Under the pieces are notes generated by a model. That model was not told the DNA's origin and made no database searches. It saw nothing but the letters and a program-made list of their open reading frames with translations. From Pseudomonadota bacterium (GTDB lineage: Bacteria > Myxococcota > Myxococcia > Myxococcales > Anaeromyxobacteraceae): a stretch of 5,425 nucleotides of DNA. Position numbers and translations under genes: made by a program. The stretch spans positions 1-5,425 of the forward strand of contig JAEYOU010000129.1 of NCBI GenBank assembly GCA_023411405.1, in the 5' to 3' direction. This document shows, piece by piece, positions 5,415-5,425 of the stretch (within the stretch, counting starts at the first letter, position 1; each line of letters begins with the position of its first letter).

Positions 5415-5425
5415 TGCCGCGGCCG
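5414..5425 (+). CDS. Possible start of a downstream gene (only four codons visible)
   Basis: An ATG at 5414-5416 overlaps the TGA stop of the upstream gene as TGATG, followed by CCG CGG CCG to the window edge; an in-frame GTG precedes it directly. The overlap is the same type as that between glf and its downstream neighbour, which suggests a translationally coupled gene. No Shine-Dalgarno is obvious and nothing can be said of the product, so it may be chance. Confidence 0.2.

Overview
The window is very GC-rich DNA (roughly 70% or more by eye, with third codon positions almost all G or C), densely coding, with long spurious open frames on the opposite strand. This fits a high-GC bacterium. 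The unknown plus-strand gene hints weakly at a myxobacterial or deltaproteobacterial lineage, but taxonomy is a guess and nothing here fixes it.

Layout. Four genes lie on the minus strand and are transcribed from right to left. A glycoside hydrolase family 2 enzyme (4538 to 2655) comes first. After a 137-base gap come three tightly packed genes: a TuaH-like glycosyltransferase (2517 to 1333), UDP-galactopyranose mutase glf (1336 to 194, GTG start overlapping the previous stop as GTGA), and the 5' part of a gene (194 to beyond position 1, overlapping as TGATG) whose first 64 residues look like the GH1-like front end of a family-1-glycosylhydrolase/RmlD-type hybrid protein. On the plus strand, diverging from the GH2 gene across a 222-base intergenic region, is one complete gene of 217 codons (4761 to 5414). 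It encodes a soluble protein that I cannot name with certainty. A further gene may begin at its stop codon, at the right edge of the window.

How the genes fit together. Glf makes UDP-galactofuranose and the glycosyltransferase could use it, or a related nucleotide sugar, to build a surface glycan. The partial third gene probably supplies or modifies another sugar of the same pathway. The GH2 enzyme has both catalytic glutamates and no secretion signal, so it probably acts in the cytoplasm; its link to the galactofuranose genes is inferred from position. The divergent plus-strand gene has its own recognisable -10 box (TACAAT) and ribosome binding site and is probably a separate unit.

The 222-base intergenic region also holds small tandem repeats (8-bp and 12-bp units) and a perfect 7-bp inverted repeat. 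The GH2 start has a TANNNT motif at exactly the spacing expected of a leaderless promoter. No RNA gene, mobile element or CRISPR array was seen.
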